Origin: Haloferax litoreum
GTDB taxonomy: Archaea > Halobacteriota > Halobacteria > Halobacteriales > Haloferacaceae
Assembly (NCBI RefSeq): GCF_009674605.1
Contig: NZ_WKJO01000002.1
Coordinates: 248,001 to 312,000 of the forward strand
Length of the DNA: 64,000 nucleotides
Reading direction: 5' to 3'
Shown here: piece by piece, positions 8,462-17,829 of the stretch
Numbering within the stretch: position 1 is the first letter of the stretch
Layout: every line of letters begins with the position of its first letter
Translations under genes and position numbers: made by a program
Notes under the pieces: model-generated
Databases searched by the model: none
What the model was told of the DNA's origin: nothing
What the model saw: the letters and a program-made list of their open reading frames with translations, nothing else

Positions 8462-9646
8462 ATGCAATTCAGTTCGTCTTCCGACTCGTGGAGTAGCGGC
8501 GCCCTTTCACGCTCGACAATCGGGTGGATTGCCGTTGGACTCCTGCTGTTAGGGGTCGTTGCGTGGGTTGCGTACTCTTATCTCGGGTGGGTTTTGTTCG
8601 GTCTGTTCACCTACTACGTTGGTCGACCCATCACGCGCCGTCTTAGCCGGTGGATTTCGTCACGGTCACTCGCCGCAGGTCTCACTCTCACGTTCATCAT
8701 CGTTCCAATCTTACTGTTCATCGCTGCCTTCCTCTCAGTTGCCCTCGGACAAGCGCTCACGTTTCTCTCGTCCGATGCGGTTGCGACGGTCGTAGCCAAC
8801 CTCCCAATTTCGACTACCGGCCTTCCCGAAGACCCCGTCGAACTCGTGGTCGCATTGTCCCAGAGCACGGACGTGTCATCAGCACTTGGGCAGTTTGGGG
8901 TCGCAGTCGGTGCGTTCGCGGCGACACTGTTCAACGTGTTTTTGATGCTCCTCTTTGCATTCTTCCTGCTCATCGAAGACCAAAAACTGTCGCGCTGGTT
9001 CCAGACGAACGTCCTTGGAACCGATTCGCTCGCCACCGATTACCTCCGCCGTGTGGACCGTGGCCTCACTTCCGTCTTCTTCGGATACACGCTCACAATC
9101 TTCGTCATCATCGTCCTCGCGGCCATCATCTACAGCGTGTTCAATTTCCTCTCACCTGCGAATCTCGACATCCCATCGGTGATGCTACTCGCCGTCGTCA
9201 CCGGCGTGTTTACTCTGATTCCACTCGTCGGGCGGTCGGTCGTGTATGCGTTCATCGTTGGGATACTCGCAATCGATGCGCTTCAGATTAACCCAGCCTT
9301 GCTCTGGATACCCATCGTGTTCTTCCTTCTCATGGTCCTCGTCTTCGATAACGTGGTCAGGACCTACATCCGACCGTACCTCTCTGGAAAAACGTACGAC
9401 ATGGGACTCGTCATGTTCGCGTACCTCGTTGGGCCAGCACTCTTCGGGTGGTACGGTATCTTCATGGGGCCCCTCGTGATGGTTGTCGTCGTCGAGTTCA
9501 TCGTCAACGTCTTACCACGGTTTGCAAACGTCGAACCTGAGGAGGGAGACAGTGTCGACGATGAACCACTGGACCACGAACTCGGTGGCGGTGCAGTCGA
9601 GTACGACGAGTCTCCCGATTCAGAAGGAGGTGTCTCTCCCAGCTAA
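8462..9646 (+). CDS. AI-2E/PerM-family transporter, copy 1
   Basis: A 394-residue membrane protein of the AI-2E transporter (PerM, UPF0118) family with about eight helices. The start is set at the ATG at 8462, because upstream in-frame sequence does not look coding and the paralogue at 19134-20336 begins at the same point. Family signs include the N-terminal YLGWVLFGLFTYYVGRPI block, the large central soluble segment, and the ending TYDMGLVMFAYLVGPALFGWYGIFMGP. An acidic tail of about 40 residues follows. Members export small molecules or ions in bacteria; the archaeal substrate is unknown. A metallophosphoesterase gene follows on the same strand. Confidence 0.82.
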   Translation: MQFSSSSDSWSSGALSRSTIGWIAVGLLLLGVVAWVAYSYLGWVLFGLFTYYVGRPITRRLSRWISSRSLAAGLTLTFIIVPILLFIAAFLSVALGQALTFLSSDAVATVVANLPISTTGLPEDPVELVVALSQSTDVSSALGQFGVAVGAFAATLFNVFLMLLFAFFLLIEDQKLSRWFQTNVLGTDSLATDYLRRVDRGLTSVFFGYTLTIFVIIVLAAIIYSVFNFLSPANLDIPSVMLLAVVTGVFTLIPLVGRSVVYAFIVGILAIDALQINPALLWIPIVFFLLMVLVFDNVVRTYIRPYLSGKTYDMGLVMFAYLVGPALFGWYGIFMGPLVMVVVVEFIVNVLPRFANVEPEEGDSVDDEPLDHELGGGAVEYDESPDSEGGVSPS

Positions 9647-9772
9647 CGACTCCCGACCTCTCGGTCGTTCGAATACCATATCCAATCATATCCTCACGTG
9701 ACGTATCTCGAATCAGGAATAGTTCGCCTCGACCCCGTCAGAACCAGTACATCGAGCGAGACGAACGAAGAG

Positions 9773-11179
9773 ATGTCGACTATGTCCCAACACACGACTG
9801 GACGAGACGAACCGCGGTACTACTTCATCAGCGACTTGCACATCGGTGGCGACGAGCAACTGCAGAACGTCGAGTTCAAAGACGAACTCCTCGCGTTTCT
9901 TCGGACACTCGAAGCGGCCGACGAGAACGCAGAACTCATCGTCAACGGCGATGCGTTCGGGTTGTGGGAGTTCACCGAACTCGAAGGACTCGAGAAATTC
10001 GACGCACTGGTCGACCGATATCCAGACCTCTTCGAACAGTTTCGAGCCACCGGAGCGCAAATCCCAATCACGTTCATCCCCGGAAACCACGATTACGAAC
10101 TGGCGTGTTACGCAGAGTACGTCGACAGACTCGCCGAGTACAACATCACCCTCGAACAGGAAGTCGTCATCACGCGCCCCGTCGGTGGCCGGACCATCTG
10201 GGTCGAACACGGCCAACAACGAGACCCGAACAACAAAAGCCCAGATTTCGGAAACCCGTACGCCAATCCACCGGGCTACTTCGTGAACCGCCACATCACG
10301 AGTCGCGCCGGGAAGCTATCGGGGCGCGGGAAGTTCAATTGGCTCAAAGACATCCAGTCGGTGACGCCGATGACCCAGATACCCGAGTGGATGATTTCGA
10401 AGTACTTCTACCGCGAGATGAGTCCGTTTCTCCGGTACGCGTCGCTCCCGTTTCTCCTCTTGTTCAACGTGAGTGTCCTGTACCTCGTCGCGTTCTTGCT
10501 CTCTCTGTTCGGAATCTGGTCAGAACCGTTGTCTATCGTGGATTCGTTTATCAGGTTCATCGGATTCGCCGGCGTGCTCATCGATATCGTTCTCGTCGTG
10601 AACATCGTCGTCATCGTGATTCTGCTGTTACTCTCGGTTCCACTCTTCTTCGTCGTGAGAGATATCCGAAAGACACTCCAGCGATTTGGGTTGGTAGAGG
10701 AAGCCGACCCACAGGACGTTTCGGACGCGTACATCGAAGGTGCACGAGAAGTGTTCGAGGAGAATCCCGACGTCGCGGTGTTCGTATACGGACACACCCA
10801 CCGCGCCTCGCTCAACGAAGTCGACGATAGGGCAGTCGTCAACACCGGGACATGGTTGAAACGATTGCACCGAAAGTCTGTCCTGCTCGGAATCCTCCCA
10901 TTGGTGTTCTACTCGTCGTTTCGCCTCAACTACTTCGTGATATCACCAGCAGACGGTGCAGTCGCCATCGAATATCATCGCATCGAAAAGGAAGACCCAA
11001 GAGACCTGACCCTGCTCGAAAAACTACTCACGCGAAAGCCGAAAATCGAGGATTCGATTCCGAAGCGGACCCTCGTCGGGACTGAATGGGAATCGGGGGC
11101 AGAACTCGAGACACAACCGACGCACCAAATGTCGGCAGACGGCCGCCGACCGACGGGTGAGACAACACCTGACGAATAG
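9773..11179 (+). CDS. membrane-embedded metallophosphoesterase
   Basis: A calcineurin-like phosphoesterase split by membrane helices. Metal-site motifs: ISDLHIGG near the N terminus (DxH), GDAFGLWEF (GDxx), IPGNHDYEL (GNHD), VEHGQQRDP (first late His) and YGHTHRASL (GHxH). Between the fourth and fifth motifs lie about 130 residues with two long hydrophobic segments (ASLPFLLLFNVSVLYLVAFL and IDIVLVVNIVVIVILLLLSV), so the catalytic site is anchored to the membrane. A further hydrophobic stretch (SVLLGILPLVFY) follows the last motif. The start is ATG 9773 or 9782; sequence upstream is not convincing. Substrate unknown; lipid or nucleotide phosphates are possible. Confidence 0.82.
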   Translation: MSTMSQHTTGRDEPRYYFISDLHIGGDEQLQNVEFKDELLAFLRTLEAADENAELIVNGDAFGLWEFTELEGLEKFDALVDRYPDLFEQFRATGAQIPITFIPGNHDYELACYAEYVDRLAEYNITLEQEVVITRPVGGRTIWVEHGQQRDPNNKSPDFGNPYANPPGYFVNRHITSRAGKLSGRGKFNWLKDIQSVTPMTQIPEWMISKYFYREMSPFLRYASLPFLLLFNVSVLYLVAFLLSLFGIWSEPLSIVDSFIRFIGFAGVLIDIVLVVNIVVIVILLLLSVPLFFVVRDIRKTLQRFGLVEEADPQDVSDAYIEGAREVFEENPDVAVFVYGHTHRASLNEVDDRAVVNTGTWLKRLHRKSVLLGILPLVFYSSFRLNYFVISPADGAVAIEYHRIEKEDPRDLTLLEKLLTRKPKIEDSIPKRTLVGTEWESGAELETQPTHQMSADGRRPTGETTPDE

Positions 11180-11260
11180 TGAACAGGGGATAGTCGCGCC
11201 TGTGACGTCCCCTCGTCCATCGAAAACACCATCCGTGCGGCGGGACACCCGAGTCCTCGG

Positions 11261-12235
11261 TCAGACCTCGGCGATGCATCTGAAACTCACGTGGTTAGTC
11301 GAGGTGTCGATGGGTTCAGGATAGCGCGCCGCCGGACGATATCTGAAGCAATAGTTCGGCGCACAGAGATGCGAACCGCCTTTGAGCACCTTTCGGGGGA
11401 CCCTCGTTGGGTCCTGTGGGTGGATGCTCTGTTCTTCGGTGACCCCCCGCGGGTTCGTCGGCGTACAGCACGTCGGTGTCGCTGACGAACCCGCAGTCGG
11501 GTCGTCGCTGTACCAGTCACGGGTCCACTGCCACGCGTTCCCAGCCATGTCGTAGAGTCCGTACTCGTTCGGAGGGAATGCCCCGACTGGTGACGTCCGT
11601 TCGTAGCCGTCGAGTTTCTGATTCTCGTACGGGAACTGTCCTTGCCACGTATTCGCCATCAACTGTCCGTCGACGACGTGGTCGTCGCCCCAGACGAACC
11701 GCTTTTGTTCCAACCCCCCGCGTGCGGCGCGTTCCCACTGCGCTTCGGTCGGGAGCGTCTTGCCAGCCCACTCTGCGTAGGCGACAGCATCCTCGTACGC
11801 GACGTGGACGACAGGGTGGTCCATCATATCCTCGATAGAACTGTCCGGGCCGAGAGGGTGCCGCCAGTCGGCATCGGGGACGTACTCCCACCACTGGTTG
11901 GGGTTCTGAAGGTCGACGGGGTGATTCGGTTTCGTGAACACGGCGGACCCGGCCACGAGATTGTCCGGGTCAACGTCGGGGTAGTCGTCAGGGTTCGGCG
12001 GACGTTCAGCGAACGTGGTATAGCCGGTGTCGTCGACGAATGCCGAAAACTCCGCGTTCGTCACGTGGTGTCTCTCCATCCAGAACCCATCGACACTGAC
12101 CTCACGAGTCGGGCTTTCCTCCGGGTAGAATTCGTCAGACCCCATCGTAAACGTGCCACCGGGAATCCAGACCATGTTCTCCTGAGGTGGGTCGGTCGGT
12201 GCGTCGTCGCTCTGTTGGTCGGGTTCGTGACTCAT
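11261..12235 (-). CDS. formylglycine-generating enzyme (sulfatase-modifying factor family)
   Basis: A 324-residue SUMF1/FGE-fold protein. FGE oxidises a specific Cys of type I sulfatases to formylglycine. Domain signs run through the chain: PGGTFTMGSDEFYPEESPT, HVTNAEFSAFVDDTGY, HPVVHVAYEDAVAYAEWAG, LPTEAQWERAARGG, GLYDMAGNAWQWTRDWY, and the C-terminal KGGSHLCAPNYCFRYRPAAR. The two copper-binding active-site cysteines of true FGEs are present as Cys291 and Cys296, which separates it from EgtB and other family members that lack them. A Cys-type sulfatase lies 3.3 kb away (15511-17829), a strong functional match. No signal peptide, so it would act in the cytoplasm before export of its client. 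Confidence 0.9.
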   Translation of the reverse strand: MSHEPDQQSDDAPTDPPQENMVWIPGGTFTMGSDEFYPEESPTREVSVDGFWMERHHVTNAEFSAFVDDTGYTTFAERPPNPDDYPDVDPDNLVAGSAVFTKPNHPVDLQNPNQWWEYVPDADWRHPLGPDSSIEDMMDHPVVHVAYEDAVAYAEWAGKTLPTEAQWERAARGGLEQKRFVWGDDHVVDGQLMANTWQGQFPYENQKLDGYERTSPVGAFPPNEYGLYDMAGNAWQWTRDWYSDDPTAGSSATPTCCTPTNPRGVTEEQSIHPQDPTRVPRKVLKGGSHLCAPNYCFRYRPAARYPEPIDTSTNHVSFRCIAEV

Positions 12236-12377
12236 TGTGAAGGTTGAGGTGTGCGGTAGTCGGAAACGCTCATGATTGCCTGCGTGGAGACTGGTCGCTC
12301 GTGAGCAGCTACGTCAATTGTATAACACGTGGAGAGATAAATTTCCCCCCACCGTCCGATTCCTACGTCGTGGTGAG

Positions 12378-13610
12378 TCAGTCCTCTCCAAGCGGTTCCG
12401 AGGCATCCGTCTCCAGTCGTTCGGTCCGCTCGGTTCGGGCGTACGCGTCGTACACCAGTCGAGCGATTGCGCCGACTCCCAACACGGCGATAGCCGTGTC
12501 GACGACCGGTCCTATAACTGGAATCGACACGAGTATCCCCACGACGAAGACACCGACGAGGAGACTCACCCAGCGGTTCTCGATTGGTTCACGGTCGACG
12601 TCAGCGTACGCGAGCACTCGCGGGACTGCTTCGAGAAGCCACACACCGACGGCGAACCTGCCGTAGACTGCACCGACCCACCAGAGGACGAGGAAGATGG
12701 CCCCGCCGGCGAGTGCCAGTGGAAGACCGAAGAGACTGACACCTAACAACACGAGGGCGATTGGGGTGAGGATGGCCGTCGCCAGTCCGAACCCAGCGGT
12801 TCGAACCGGGTCTCGAACGACGTTCGACGCGACCCGGTCCGAGAATCTCGGCAGCAACCCGACCAACAAGATGCCGAGGAGCAGGGTGACGAAGAAACCG
12901 TACGCGTCGAGGAACGAGATACCGAAGGGAAGTATCTGCGCAGGAATCGGGACGAAAGCCGACACGAGCAGGAACGGGAGTTGGACCGAAGACTGCCAGC
13001 GAGACACTGCCACCGGTTCACTCGTCGGTCCTGGTGTCGGTTCGGTCACACCGGGAGAATCCGACAGACCAACCAGTGATTGGTTCGATGTCCTTCCTTC
13101 CCCACCGAGCACTGTCCCATTGACTTGCGTTCTGACCGCTGTCGTCCGCAGTTGACCGTCGACTCTCGCGTCGTCCTCGACGGTGACCAAGATACTGATG
13201 GTATCGACGGTTCCCGCAACGTCACCGGAGACAGTCAAGGCACCACCAATTGCGTCGATACCATCACCGACAGTCCCTGCGGCGGTTGTGACACCGCTAA
13301 AGGCGGTGACTTTTCCACCGACCTGACCGGTGACATCGACGCGCCCTGCGAGTGCGGTTACGTCCCCAGTGACTTCACCGGAGACGACGACGTCACCCGC
13401 AAGTGCAGTTACGTCGCCGTCGACCGTTCCCAGAATAATCACCGTTCCACCGGCGGTGGTCAGGTCGTCGCTGAGTGTCTCACCTCGTTCCACCACGACT
13501 GTTGGACCAACCTCTGTCTTGGCGACAGCAACCCCAGGGATTGTGGAGAGGAGAACTATCGCCACTAGAATAGACGCGAGTGCCCAGTGTGAAGACCCGT
13601 TACGTTGCAT
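12378..13610 (-). CDS. exported bactofilin-like beta-helix protein with membrane domain
   Basis: A 410-residue protein in three parts. Residues 1-30 are a signal peptide or first helix (ALASILVAIVLLSTIPGVAVA). Residues about 38-165 are short repeats of the form GDVTALAGDVVVSGEVTGDV, the pattern of polymer-forming (bactofilin-type) beta helices. Residues about 208-375 hold several helices (FFVTLLLGILLVGLLPRF, LVLLGVSLFGLPLALAGG, VSLLVGVFVVGILVSIPV). Unlike bacterial bactofilins, which are cytoplasmic, the beta helix here would face outside. A short charged tail ends the protein. Function is unknown; a role in envelope structure is inferred from the fold. Confidence 0.8.
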   Translation of the reverse strand: MQRNGSSHWALASILVAIVLLSTIPGVAVAKTEVGPTVVVERGETLSDDLTTAGGTVIILGTVDGDVTALAGDVVVSGEVTGDVTALAGRVDVTGQVGGKVTAFSGVTTAAGTVGDGIDAIGGALTVSGDVAGTVDTISILVTVEDDARVDGQLRTTAVRTQVNGTVLGGEGRTSNQSLVGLSDSPGVTEPTPGPTSEPVAVSRWQSSVQLPFLLVSAFVPIPAQILPFGISFLDAYGFFVTLLLGILLVGLLPRFSDRVASNVVRDPVRTAGFGLATAILTPIALVLLGVSLFGLPLALAGGAIFLVLWWVGAVYGRFAVGVWLLEAVPRVLAYADVDREPIENRWVSLLVGVFVVGILVSIPVIGPVVDTAIAVLGVGAIARLVYDAYARTERTERLETDASEPLGED

Positions 13611-14018
13611 ACACGGACCTCCGGGAGGTGACGCTGTTCGAAATCGGTACTCCTCTCATTGGCTTCATCTCGTGTCTCATCGTCGTTCACTGCAGTACAC
13701 TGCTGTGAGCACAGGTCAACCACTCAGATGGTGCTGAATTTCCGCTGGTTGGGCACCAACCAGTTCCGTTCAGGCGTCGACGAGAGCGTTCGCTCTCGCA
13801 CGGTACACGTCCCAACGAGTGTTCAGCTATCAAGCTAGATAACAGTCTGGCAGGGAATAAATATATGTTACAAATTCCAGCACATTCTGGACAATCAAAC
13901 GATTATTAGATGTTCAAATCAATATGTGTACCAATCTTTATCTTAATGTGGAACAACTAGTATCATATTCCAGTCGGTGCCCTATCGACGCACTGGCGGG
14001 TGAACACGGAGTGTCATC
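13611..14018. other. intergenic region between divergent genes
   Basis: Some 400 bp separating two divergently transcribed membrane-protein genes. Its left part is GC-rich and holds two perfect inverted repeats (listed separately). Its right part (13850-13970) is AT-rich and probably carries promoters. I saw no open frame with haloarchaeal character. Confidence 0.5.
13745..13798. repeat. two adjacent perfect inverted repeats
   Basis: The first is CTGGTTGG-GCA-CCAACCAG (13745-13763), an 8-bp stem with a 3-base loop. The second is CGAGAGCG-TT-CGCTCTCG (13781-13798), an 8-bp stem with a 2-base loop. They lie in a gap between divergent genes, so they are not ordinary terminators; a structured RNA, operator pair or leftover mobile-element end is possible. 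Confidence 0.6.
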
Positions 14019-14621
14019 ATGAGTCAGCAGTTACCCGAAGAGTGGTTCGTTCGTGACAAAAAGATAAACGCCACCATCGCGTGGGTAATTACTGCGGTTC
14101 TGGTCATCCTCGCAGTGCTCGGCTTTTTCGCAGGGTTGCTCGTCTTCATGACGATTGCTGCAGTCGCGGCGTTCGTTGCTATCACACCAGCAGTCGTCAA
14201 CCGGTCGTGGACGCGAACCGTCTCGTGGCCACTCTTACTCCTCGCATCGATTCCACTCGTGCTCGGTGTCGGTCGCCCATCGTTCTTCAGCGACGTCGTC
14301 ACGAGTCTCAGCATCGCGATGCTCGCGATGCTCGTCGTCGTCGCGTTGCAGATGACGACGACAGTCCGGATGACGCCACGGTTCGCTATCTTCTTCGTCG
14401 CCCTCTCGACCATGGCGTTCGCGGGGTTCTGGGCCGTCGGGTCGGCCATCTCGGCCCGATACCTCGGGACCGACTTCGTCGAGACGAACGAAGAACTGAT
14501 GATTGTCTTCACCGCAGCGGCACTCGCTGGAATCGCCGGCGGGGTCATCTTCCGGTGGTACTTCAGAGGACAACTCAAGGCGAACGTCGAGGCACAACCC
14601 GACGTCGAGGTGGTAGCATGA
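14019..14621 (+). CDS. hypothetical membrane protein, about six helices
   Basis: A 200-residue integral membrane protein. Helices are visible at about 23-45 (WVITAVLVILAVLGFFAGLL), 47-65, 75-92, 97-115 (LSIAMLAMLVVVAL), 125-150 (IFFVALSTMAFAGFWAVGSA) and 165-185 (LMIVFTAAALAGIAGGVIF). The stop overlaps the start of the DUF2238 gene (ATGATG across TGA), so the two are translationally coupled and probably work together. I do not recognise a named family; the last helices resemble the partner in type. Confidence 0.78.
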   Translation: MSQQLPEEWFVRDKKINATIAWVITAVLVILAVLGFFAGLLVFMTIAAVAAFVAITPAVVNRSWTRTVSWPLLLLASIPLVLGVGRPSFFSDVVTSLSIAMLAMLVVVALQMTTTVRMTPRFAIFFVALSTMAFAGFWAVGSAISARYLGTDFVETNEELMIVFTAAALAGIAGGVIFRWYFRGQLKANVEAQPDVEVVA

Positions 14622-15286
14622 TGTCCGAAACGGAGGTTCAGAAGTCAGGGCGAGTCGAGCGAACAGTCGTCCGCGTCCTCCAAGTGTTGATGCTCGTCAT
14701 CTTCGGCCTCGGGGTGTACTACGGGAATAGCGGCGTCTTTGTCAATGCCGGCGTCGGACTTCTCGTGACCTTGCTCCCGGGTGTCCTCAAGCGTCGCTAC
14801 GACTTCACGATGAACGTCGGTATCGTCCTCTGGATATCCGTCGCGATGTTCTTGCACGCCTTCGGCACACTCCCACTCCCGGGCCTCGACTTCCTGAGCC
14901 CCTACAAGGCCGTCTGGTGGTGGGACCACATGACGCACGCACTATCGTCGTCACTGGTCGCCGGTGCCGCGTACGCGGTGACTCGGGCATTGATGGAACA
15001 CACCGAGTACATCAACATGCCACCACGGTTCATGTTCGCCTATCTCCTCGTCTTCGTGATGGCGTTCGGCGTACTGTGGGAACTCCTCGAGTTCTACATC
15101 GGCGTGGTTTCGCAACTGCTCGGCGCTGAAGAGGTTCTCACTCAGTACGGACTCGATGACACCGTTCTCGACTTGATGTACAACACCCTCGGTGGTTTGT
15201 TGGTCGCTATCTTCGGAACAGCACACCTGACTGGCATCTCCGACCAACTCCGTGGGAGACTGGAGGGGACGTCTACCGACCGGTGA
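14618..15286 (+). CDS. DUF2238 (YjdF-like) membrane protein
   Basis: A 222-residue membrane protein. The family signature is visible: WWWDHMTHALSSSLVAGAAY with the conserved Asp-His-xx-His, FGVLWELLEFYIG with Trp-Glu, and QYGLDDTVLDLMYNTLGGLL with the Asp-x-x-x-Asp pattern followed by Asn and Gly. These polar residues inside helices suggest a metal or proton site. Two start codons in tandem (14618 and 14621) overlap the stop of the preceding membrane-protein gene. The biological role of DUF2238 proteins is unknown. Confidence 0.82.
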   Translation: MMSETEVQKSGRVERTVVRVLQVLMLVIFGLGVYYGNSGVFVNAGVGLLVTLLPGVLKRRYDFTMNVGIVLWISVAMFLHAFGTLPLPGLDFLSPYKAVWWWDHMTHALSSSLVAGAAYAVTRALMEHTEYINMPPRFMFAYLLVFVMAFGVLWELLEFYIGVVSQLLGAEEVLTQYGLDDTVLDLMYNTLGGLLVAIFGTAHLTGISDQLRGRLEGTSTDR

Positions 15287-15510
15287 GCGAGAACTACGGT
15301 AACACATCACCTCTATCTAACTATCTCGGTTTTCGTATTTATCTGTCGCCAGTACACTCCAGCAACACGTGAAAAACCATTATTATTTTTCCAGTTGATA
15401 TTCCGCTTAACCCACACACCGAGAAAGGTGGTGAGCAAACGAACTCTCGTCGACTTCGAGAGGGTTCACTCTGTTGACAGCGCTCTCGGTTGCGGGGGAG
15501 AACGACGACA

Positions 15511-17829
15511 ATGTCCAACCGAGAGTTCCACGGTCAAATCGGCCGTACGTACGACGAATCAGAACCCTGGTGGCCCGAAGAGACACGCGCCCCAGAAGAT
15601 GCACCGAACGTCTTGATGGTGGTGTTAGACGACGTTGGCTTCGGCCAACTCGGCTGTTATGGTGGCCTCGTCGACACCCCGAACATCGACCGCCTCGCAG
15701 ACAACGGCCTCCGATACAACAACTTCCACACGACGGCGCTCTGCTCGCCGACGCGGAGTTGTTTACTCACCGGCCGGAATCACCACTCGAACGGGATGGC
15801 AGGAATCACCGAGATATCGACCGGCTTCCCCGGATACAACGGCCACATTCCCCACGAAAACGGGTTCCTCTCTGAGATACTCGTCGGAGAGGGATTCAAC
15901 ACGTTTGCGATGGGGAAGTGGCACCTCGCACCGGCCGAGTCGACGAGTGCTGCTGGACCGTACGATGGATGGCCACTCGGACGTGGGTTCGAGCGATTCT
16001 ACGGCTTCCTCGGTGGTGACACCGACCAGTACACGCCCACACTCGTGCACGACAACCATCAAACCGAGCCACCGGCGACCCCCGAAGAAGGGTACCACTT
16101 CACAGAAGACCTGGCCACTCGTACCATCGAATTCATCGGCGACGCAAAACAGGTCGACCCCGACAAACCGTTCTTCACGTACTTCGCACCGGGGGCGTGC
16201 CACGCGCCCCACCAGGTTCCACAAGAGTGGGCGGACAAGTACGAAGGCAAGTTCGATATGGGATGGGACGAAGCCCGAGAGAAGATTCTCGAACGACAGA
16301 AGAAGATGGGAATCGTCCCGGAGAATACCGCCCTCTCGCCACAGAACCCTGACGTGAACCGATGGGATTCGCTCTCGGAGGACGAACAACGACTTTACGC
16401 GCGGATGATGGAAGTGTTCGCGGGCTTCCTCGAACACACCGACGCCCAGATTGGAAAAGTTCTGGACTACCTCGACGAACTCGGTGAACTCGACAACACG
16501 CTCGTGATGCTCGTCTCGGATAACGGCGCGAGCGCCGAGGGAGGACACTCCGGGTCAGTCAACGAGAACCGTTTCTTCAACAACGTCCCTGAATCCCTCG
16601 AAGAGAACCTCGAGGCGATGGACGAACTCGGCGGCCCGAAGTACTTCAATCACTACCCGTGGGGCTGGACGTGGGCCGGCGACACGCCGTTCCAGCGCTG
16701 GAAGCGCGAGACCCACCGCGGCGGCACGTCGGACCCACTCGTGGTCTCGTGGCCCGATGGTATCGACACTCGTGGCGAGATTCGCGACCAGTTCGTCCAC
16801 GCTATCGACCTCGTACCGACCATCCTCGAGACGGTCGGTATCGACGCCCCAGACGAAGTGAAAGGCTACTCACAATCACCTATCGAAGGCACGAGCTTCG
16901 TCTACTCGTTCGACGAACCCGACGCACCAGAGCAACACACGACGCAGTACTTCGAGATGCTCGGCACTCGTGCCATCTACCACGATGGCTGGCGTGCCGT
17001 CCGCCCGTGGCCGTTCGGCAAACCCATGACTGCCGAAGACCTCTCGGCGACCACGCTCGAAGAGTCCGGATGGGAACTCTACCACCTCGAAGAGGACTTC
17101 TCGGAAGCGCACGACGTCGCATCCGAGCACCCCGAGAAGGTACTCGAACTCGCACAGTTGTGGTGGACCGAAGCAGGCAAGTACGACGTGTTACCGCTCG
17201 ATGGCCGTGGCATCCAGCGGTTCGCCGAAACGCGACCACAACCCGGGAAGGCCCGTGAGAAGTACGTCTACTATCCAGGCACCCAGCACGTCCCAGAGAA
17301 CGCGGCGGTGAAAGTATTCAACCGGGACCACAGTATCACAGCTGACATCACCGTCCCAGAAGGAGGTGCCGAAGGTGTCCTGCTCGCTCACGGTGCCCGT
17401 TCTGGTGGCTACTCGCTGTACGTCGAAGACAATCACCTTCGCTACGTCCACAACTACGTCGGTATCGAAGAGTTCGAAATCGCCGCCGACGACCCGATAC
17501 CGGAAGGTGAGGTTTCGGTTCGGATGGAGTTCGAGGTGACCGGAGAACCCGACATGAGTGAGGGGAAGGGAGCCCCGGGTACCGTCCGGCTCTACTACGG
17601 CGACGAGCAGGTCGGTGAGGGGGAAGTACCGATGACCATCCCGATTACGATGGGACTCACCGCTGGACTGAGTTGTGGCCGAGACGCCGTCAACGCCGTC
17701 AGCGACACCTACCGCGACCGGACTCCCTTCGCGTTCACCGGTGACATCACTCGCGTGACTGTCGACGTCAGCGGCGAACCCTTCGTCCACGAAGAAGCCG
17801 AGATGGACCAGATTATGGCGAGAGAATAG
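15511..17829 (+). CDS. Cys-type arylsulfatase (type I, formylglycine-dependent)
   Basis: A 772-residue alkaline-phosphatase-fold sulfatase that would release sulfate from organic sulfate esters using calcium. The active-site signature CSPTRSCLLTGR starts at Cys78, the residue converted to formylglycine; metal ligands Asp40-Asp41 lie in VVLDDVGFG, and LVSDNGAS carries the second metal pair. Later blocks (WKRETHRGGTSDPLVVSWP, HAIDLVPTILETVGIDAP) match the arylsulfatase A-like subgroup with a C-terminal extension. The start is ATG 15511; seven upstream codons from a TTG are unlikely. There is no signal peptide, so it seems to be cytoplasmic unless a non-standard route is used. An FGE gene with both catalytic cysteines lies at 11261-12235. 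Confidence 0.93.
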   Translation: MSNREFHGQIGRTYDESEPWWPEETRAPEDAPNVLMVVLDDVGFGQLGCYGGLVDTPNIDRLADNGLRYNNFHTTALCSPTRSCLLTGRNHHSNGMAGITEISTGFPGYNGHIPHENGFLSEILVGEGFNTFAMGKWHLAPAESTSAAGPYDGWPLGRGFERFYGFLGGDTDQYTPTLVHDNHQTEPPATPEEGYHFTEDLATRTIEFIGDAKQVDPDKPFFTYFAPGACHAPHQVPQEWADKYEGKFDMGWDEAREKILERQKKMGIVPENTALSPQNPDVNRWDSLSEDEQRLYARMMEVFAGFLEHTDAQIGKVLDYLDELGELDNTLVMLVSDNGASAEGGHSGSVNENRFFNNVPESLEENLEAMDELGGPKYFNHYPWGWTWAGDTPFQRWKRETHRGGTSDPLVVSWPDGIDTRGEIRDQFVHAIDLVPTILETVGIDAPDEVKGYSQSPIEGTSFVYSFDEPDAPEQHTTQYFEMLGTRAIYHDGWRAVRPWPFGKPMTAEDLSATTLEESGWELYHLEEDFSEAHDVASEHPEKVLELAQLWWTEAGKYDVLPLDGRGIQRFAETRPQPGKAREKYVYYPGTQHVPENAAVKVFNRDHSITADITVPEGGAEGVLLAHGARSGGYSLYVEDNHLRYVHNYVGIEEFEIAADDPIPEGEVSVRMEFEVTGEPDMSEGKGAPGTVRLYYGDEQVGEGEVPMTIPITMGLTAGLSCGRDAVNAVSDTYRDRTPFAFTGDITRVTVDVSGEPFVHEEAEMDQIMARE

